From contig NC_067122.1 in NCBI RefSeq assembly GCF_021347895.1, forward strand, positions 12,637,983-12,701,982: DNA of 64,000 nt, given 5' to 3'. Position numbers and translations under genes: made by a program. Positions 59,538 to 64,000 of this stretch are shown piece by piece (within the stretch, counting starts at the first letter, position 1; each line of letters opens with the position of its first letter). The notes under the pieces were generated by a model, which did not search any database, was not told the DNA's origin, and saw only the letters and a list, made by a program, of their open reading frames with translations. The DNA is from Acanthochromis polyacanthus (Eukaryota > Chordata > Actinopteri > Pomacentridae).

Positions 59538-62500
59538 GAACAGTGAGTTAATTGAACGTAAGGAGCCGTATGAATACTGATGAACCACAGGGAGTAACAG
59601 ATGTGAGACTTCAATATTAGCTGCGATATTAAGTTGAGAGTGAAAATGTGTGAATTGGCGAGCAGGGCTCCGCCTTGTCCCACTGACAATTCGGTTTGGC
59701 CATTTTCATTCTTTCTCTCTCTCTGTGTCTCACACACAGCAGTGGGCTTTATGCTTCCACATAAAGAAAATGATCATCCTGACTTTGTTAAAAGTCCCAA
59801 ACGAATTGGACATATGTGCCTGTGCATCTAAGAGAAGGCCTTGCAGAGCCTGCAGGCTACAGCCTTTTCACATACAGTAGATTTTGCAGGGCTCTATTGT
59901 GTGCTACAATTTGGAGCGTCTGCTGTATGGACAAGCATGTGGTCATGCAATGCCAGTATGGGTGCAGATGGATACATTTGCTGTAGCTTGTACATGTAAG
60001 AGTCCTACAGATATTCCCAAATAGCAGATGTCGTGCAGAGATAAGAGTAGAGCTTCACTAATGAGCACTTTGATGTTAAGGAAAGGGACAGCATTACATG
60101 ATCAAGCTGAACTGAAACAATCTGCAGCTTTAAATATTTTATTGACTGAGCATAAGTGTGCTGGGGCCATAGCAGAGCTTTCAACTTATCCAATTATGTT
60201 TGGACTATATATTAAGTTTGTTTCAGATTAGCTACATGAATCGTTTGATTTTAACACAAGGAACGAAAAAGATTGCTGGCAAGGATATAAAGGATACAAA
60301 ACAGTCATCAAAGGATTTACCACCAAGAGTCAAAGCGGCATGTAATGTGGGTCGATTGATTAACAGCCTGGGTGATTATATTATCTGACTGTCAGCATTT
60401 GTCTGATTACTGGTTTTGTAATTTTTTTTCCAGCTAATTTCTGACAATATAAATTCACCTAACATGCACTCCTTTGGTTTCGATGCAGCCATCTGTCTCT
60501 GTGATCTTATGCCCTGTCCAAACACTATCTGGCTGGCTTGCTACAGTGTTACAGATGGGTGAATGAACAGAGCTGGGTTTTGAACAGGTTTGCGGTAGTC
60601 CCTGCAACAAACACAATCCCAAGTGCTATGATGCAGCTTTGTGTTGAATTTTTCCAAATTTTGACTCCAAGATTTATTCAACATACCAAATATTTGTCTC
60701 CTTTCTTACAAAAGAATCATCCAAAAAACATATTGCTTCAAACCCAGCATGTAACCCTGAGTGACACTGACAAAATGTTGTTATATCAGGATAAAAACTT
60801 TCTCCTATGGATGCTCTGCCTGTTTGGACTTTTTACACCACATACAGTTCAGGATATTGAAAATTTAACACAAACTTTGTAGCATTTTTAGGAAGTCAAA
60901 AAAATACTTTGATAGGACCAAAGGGGCCACAAAAGAGTGCAGATGCTGCAGCTAAAGGGAAAACGCAGCACAACTTCCTGAAAGTGATATTCTACTGTGT
61001 TTAGGCAAAAACAACCATTGACAACCTGTTGTCTGTCTGAACTACCTAATCCCTTTTTACTGTGTATAGTTGTGTAGGTTGAATCTGACAAAATTTTATA
61101 TGTTTGACAAAACTGTCAGGATCATGCTTTTTACTTGTACCTAGTGAATGTGTGTGAATATATAAGTTTTAAGCGGTCTTTTAATGTATAGCTGCACAAT
61201 ACCTTAAAATTTAAACTGCATAAGTTTCTTTTTCTGCGTTAGTACAGTTGATCTAAAATAGAAATGTGTAATTTCATTATTTTCAAAATGATATAAGACT
61301 TGCCTATTGCACAATCTTAAAATCTTTATATAATACAAAACTCAGTAATGCAAAAACATTCAAATGTTGTCATTGCTCTAAGGGTTAAGCACTCAATGTT
61401 GTTACAGTCCAAAACTGATAAAGAAAAATAAGTATACAGAGATTAATATGGATGAAGAGATTGTTTGACTCTATTTATGGATGGAAAATGCTTTTGTTTG
61501 GAGTGCAAATCCTTCTGGAGGGAGCGATTTGGTTGCTGCTTGCACCCTGCCGCATTTGCATCGACAGTCCATCCAATCAGACAATCCTGTGCACACCTAC
61601 AGTGACATCACCCCTTCCATATCTGCCAGCAGCTACAGCAGATATCATTCACGACCCCATCAGTAACAAAACTCCTACACTCACATTCTGTTTTGTCTTT
61701 AATAAATCAGCCCAGCAACACCCACATATTCCTGTGGCCTTCAGAAAGGGAATTTATCATTCAGCTGTTGACCAAATCTGGCACACCCCAAGCTGTGCTG
61801 GCAACAGCGGGGGAGGTTACACACATACTGTTGATTTATTGGCATGATATACTGGACATAGCAAAATAAAATATGTTCCACAGGACACAAGCCATTTATC
61901 TTGGAGTTGTCACAAACCAATCTTCACCGCAAGGACAGGCAGAAATTGAAGAAGGGAAAACACGGTAGCAAGTTGACAAAGTAAGCAAAGCAGTGGCCTC
62001 GAGGTCTCAGCACACTGAAGCATACAGGTATCTCAAACAGAAACGGCTGAATTCAGTTGCCGTCCAAGTTTACAAAAGATGTTCTTGAAAGAAATGTCAC
62101 GCTGACATCTGAGACACCAAAGGCTTGATGGTTCACAGATCTCCAATAGCAACAATCCCACTGTAATGTAACACTTTAATTAGAGGTTTGTAGAACTCAT
62201 TGGGCCAAGTGGATGGCATGATGTCGGGGTTTGGACGCTCGTTTTGCTGGGAGGCGAGCCACAGTGCTCAGTCTAAAGTGCAGACAAACTTAAGCCAGTT
62301 AGCCAGGAGAAAAGGAACAGATTTCACTAAGCATATGGAATCTCAGTGGGGGCTCAATAAAGTCGGTTGCTGGTATTGCCCTCCATACCTGCAGAAAACA
62401 ATTAATCCTTGCTCCTCTCTGCCTTGGCGGCTCTTGTTTGGACCGGTGTCAGCAGCACAGGGAGACAAAGGATCAGGAAGAAAATCTGAAAAGATTCAGC

Positions 62501-64000
62501 TGGACTCTATTTCTCACATCCAGGCATTTTCTTCTCCTGTGACCCGGGAGAAGCAGTTCTCTGGCACCGAGAACATACTGCTCATTCTGCCATAATAAAG
62601 AGCACAAGACAGAGATGGAGTGAGAAAAGGGTCACCTCATACTGTGCTATACCATATGTTCTGACCCCTCCATTGAGTTCAGATGGCCTCAGGTTTTATG
62701 AAGTACAAAAACTCTGTGGATGACATTCCTCTTGATGCCTTTCATCTCTCCAGCTCAGCCCTTGTCAATGGACTGAGCCTGTTGTTTCAGTTCAATGGGA
62801 GGGAAATGACTCATAGCATCCTGTGGCATATTTAGAATTTGATCCAAACAAATGAGTCAATTAATGCAGTTTTGAATGCACTTCGATATAAGAGGATCTA
62901 GTAAAGCACACCAGAAATTACTTAGCCTGGTCTTCGTTTAGGACAGTGAGTCAAAGGTTTAATTGTCCTCAAAAGCATGTATCATTCTAGCCGCTGATGA
63001 TGCAGGGCTTAGTCCTTTGGGGCTGAGTGGTATCGCACTGACTCATTGCTCACCGGCAGTTTTTGTTCAGTAAAAACTCCACAAAAGGTAAGAGAAGAAT
63101 GCTGATGCTCCCTTGGTGCTCTCTCCTGTGCCAGTTCCACACTACCTACAAACTACCTCTGACAAACTGCCCAACAGTCCCTGAAATATTGCCCATAAAG
63201 CCCAATGCCACTATAAAGCTGGAGCTGTCAGCTGATTTGTGAATCCAATTACCTTCCTTTCTGTAATGGTTGTGTTCAGTGCAATGATGTAAGTCAGCTG
63301 CTGCTGGCACCTGTCAACAAAGATTCAGCTTTCACTGAAAATGACATGCCGCAACCAGGACAGATAATCTAAACATCAACTTTCCAACAGCATGTTAAAG
63401 GTGTCGCACATTACCACATCAAATACATACATAGATCACAAGCAGGTCAGCGTTTTGTGAAATACCAAAACATTTACAGTACTCTATGGATTGTGCGGAT
63501 ATTTATCATTACTAGAGAATGACATCTACTGACATTTGAGGTCCCTTTTTTATTAGCACCACCACAAAGTTTTCATTTGTGATTGCAAGTGAAATGCCTT
63601 GGATTTTGTATGATTATGCAACCCAGTATCCCAAAAATTACATTCCAATACAACTAGACTGCACTCAAATTTCTTCACCATCACTCCTTTTCAGCCAGCT
63701 AATCGTGTATTAGAAGGGACAGGAGTTATCATCCTATTAACTCAGGAAATGAAGAAAAAGCTTCAATCGAGATGGAACACATTTTAGTCCAAATCATTAT
63801 ATTCTCTAAACCTAACCAGGTACATTTAGTGCCTAAACTTAACCAGTCAGTGAAAGTTAAAACTAAATGAGTGAAAATTAAACTTGGGAAACTACTGCAT
63901 TGCACTTCATCCACCTCTCTTCATCCCGCACTTTGGAACAGGGTAAATCTGGACTCCTCAAACCACATGACCAACCACATTTGCTCCTCAAAGATAATGG

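Larger units (their letters stand above)
57448..64000. other. Intergenic DNA, no gene recognised
   Basis: No gene is recognised. Frames at 60538, 61452 and 62200 reach 114-131 residues but have no domains or consistent codon use. The stretch holds the AT palindrome at 58505 and the GT microsatellite at 59447. Confidence 0.4.

Noticed and set aside
59286..59737. Minus-strand frames with long TH repeats
   Set aside because: They are translations of the GT microsatellite, not proteins.
61452..62595. Two 131-residue frames near the end of the window
   Set aside because: No domain, signal peptide with a plausible mature protein, or splice signals; the length is compatible with chance.
1..64000. 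CRISPR arrays, operons, integrons or phage genes
   Set aside because: No regular direct repeats with spacers, ribosome-binding sites or tightly packed frames; the sequence has vertebrate repeats and splice signals.

Overview
This window looks like vertebrate nuclear DNA, most likely from a ray-finned (teleost) fish, probably a spiny-rayed one. It is AT-rich and almost devoid of protein-coding sequence. Its repeats are the mix expected of teleosts: L2 LINEs with ATTGA-type tails, Rex3/RTE-type LINEs with GATG tails, V-SINEs, Tc1/mariner, Tigger and hAT relics, and microsatellites. The only convincing gene is a TRIM E3 ubiquitin ligase of the teleost 'bloodthirsty' (btr/TRIM39-like) type. I did not find a new multi-gene system, and the assignment to fish rests on family recognition, not on a search.

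Layout. 1-10.2 kb is intergenic, with a Tc1-type MITE (1514-1869), a V-SINE with perfect target duplications (3959-4323), an unclassified dispersed repeat (about 5500-5795) and an L2 tail with a V-SINE sitting in it (7755-8318). At 10.27-12.54 kb lies the TRIM gene: a candidate interferon-response element at 10343-10353, a probable non-coding first exon, a 146-bp intron, one coding exon (10585-12213, 542 aa: RING, two B-boxes, coiled coil, PRY-SPRY) and a candidate poly(A) signal. At 14.4-17.0 kb a non-autonomous hAT element is split by a 5'-truncated L2 and followed by a second Tc1-type MITE. At 21.4-23.0 kb is a decayed R4/Dong-type (Rex6-like) LINE next to a GATA/GACA microsatellite. From 23 to 46 kb there is little besides a Tc1-like relic (30.2 kb), an old Rex3 copy (34.2-34.8 kb) and a third V-SINE (40.8 kb).

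At 46.1-47.8 kb an L2 3' end and two copies of a TAATCG-rich MITE lie in or beside a second copy of the 5.5-kb dispersed repeat. At 53.3-53.7 kb is an internally deleted Tc1-like copy. At 55.5-57.4 kb three elements lie nearly end to end: a young Rex3 (perfect 15-bp target duplication, open frame), a Tigger element that keeps the start of its transposase, and another deleted Tc1-like copy. The rest, to 64 kb, is unique-looking AT-rich DNA with a 90-bp GT microsatellite and an AT palindrome.

How it fits together. The TRIM gene is probably a stand-alone, interferon-inducible ubiquitin ligase of innate immunity in a gene-poor neighbourhood. The mobile elements record several insertion layers whose order can be read from nesting and target duplications. 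The shared 3' tails of the V-SINEs and Rex3 suggest a SINE-LINE partnership. Several TAAT-rich, low-repeat stretches could be conserved regulatory elements, but that cannot be judged without a comparison genome.
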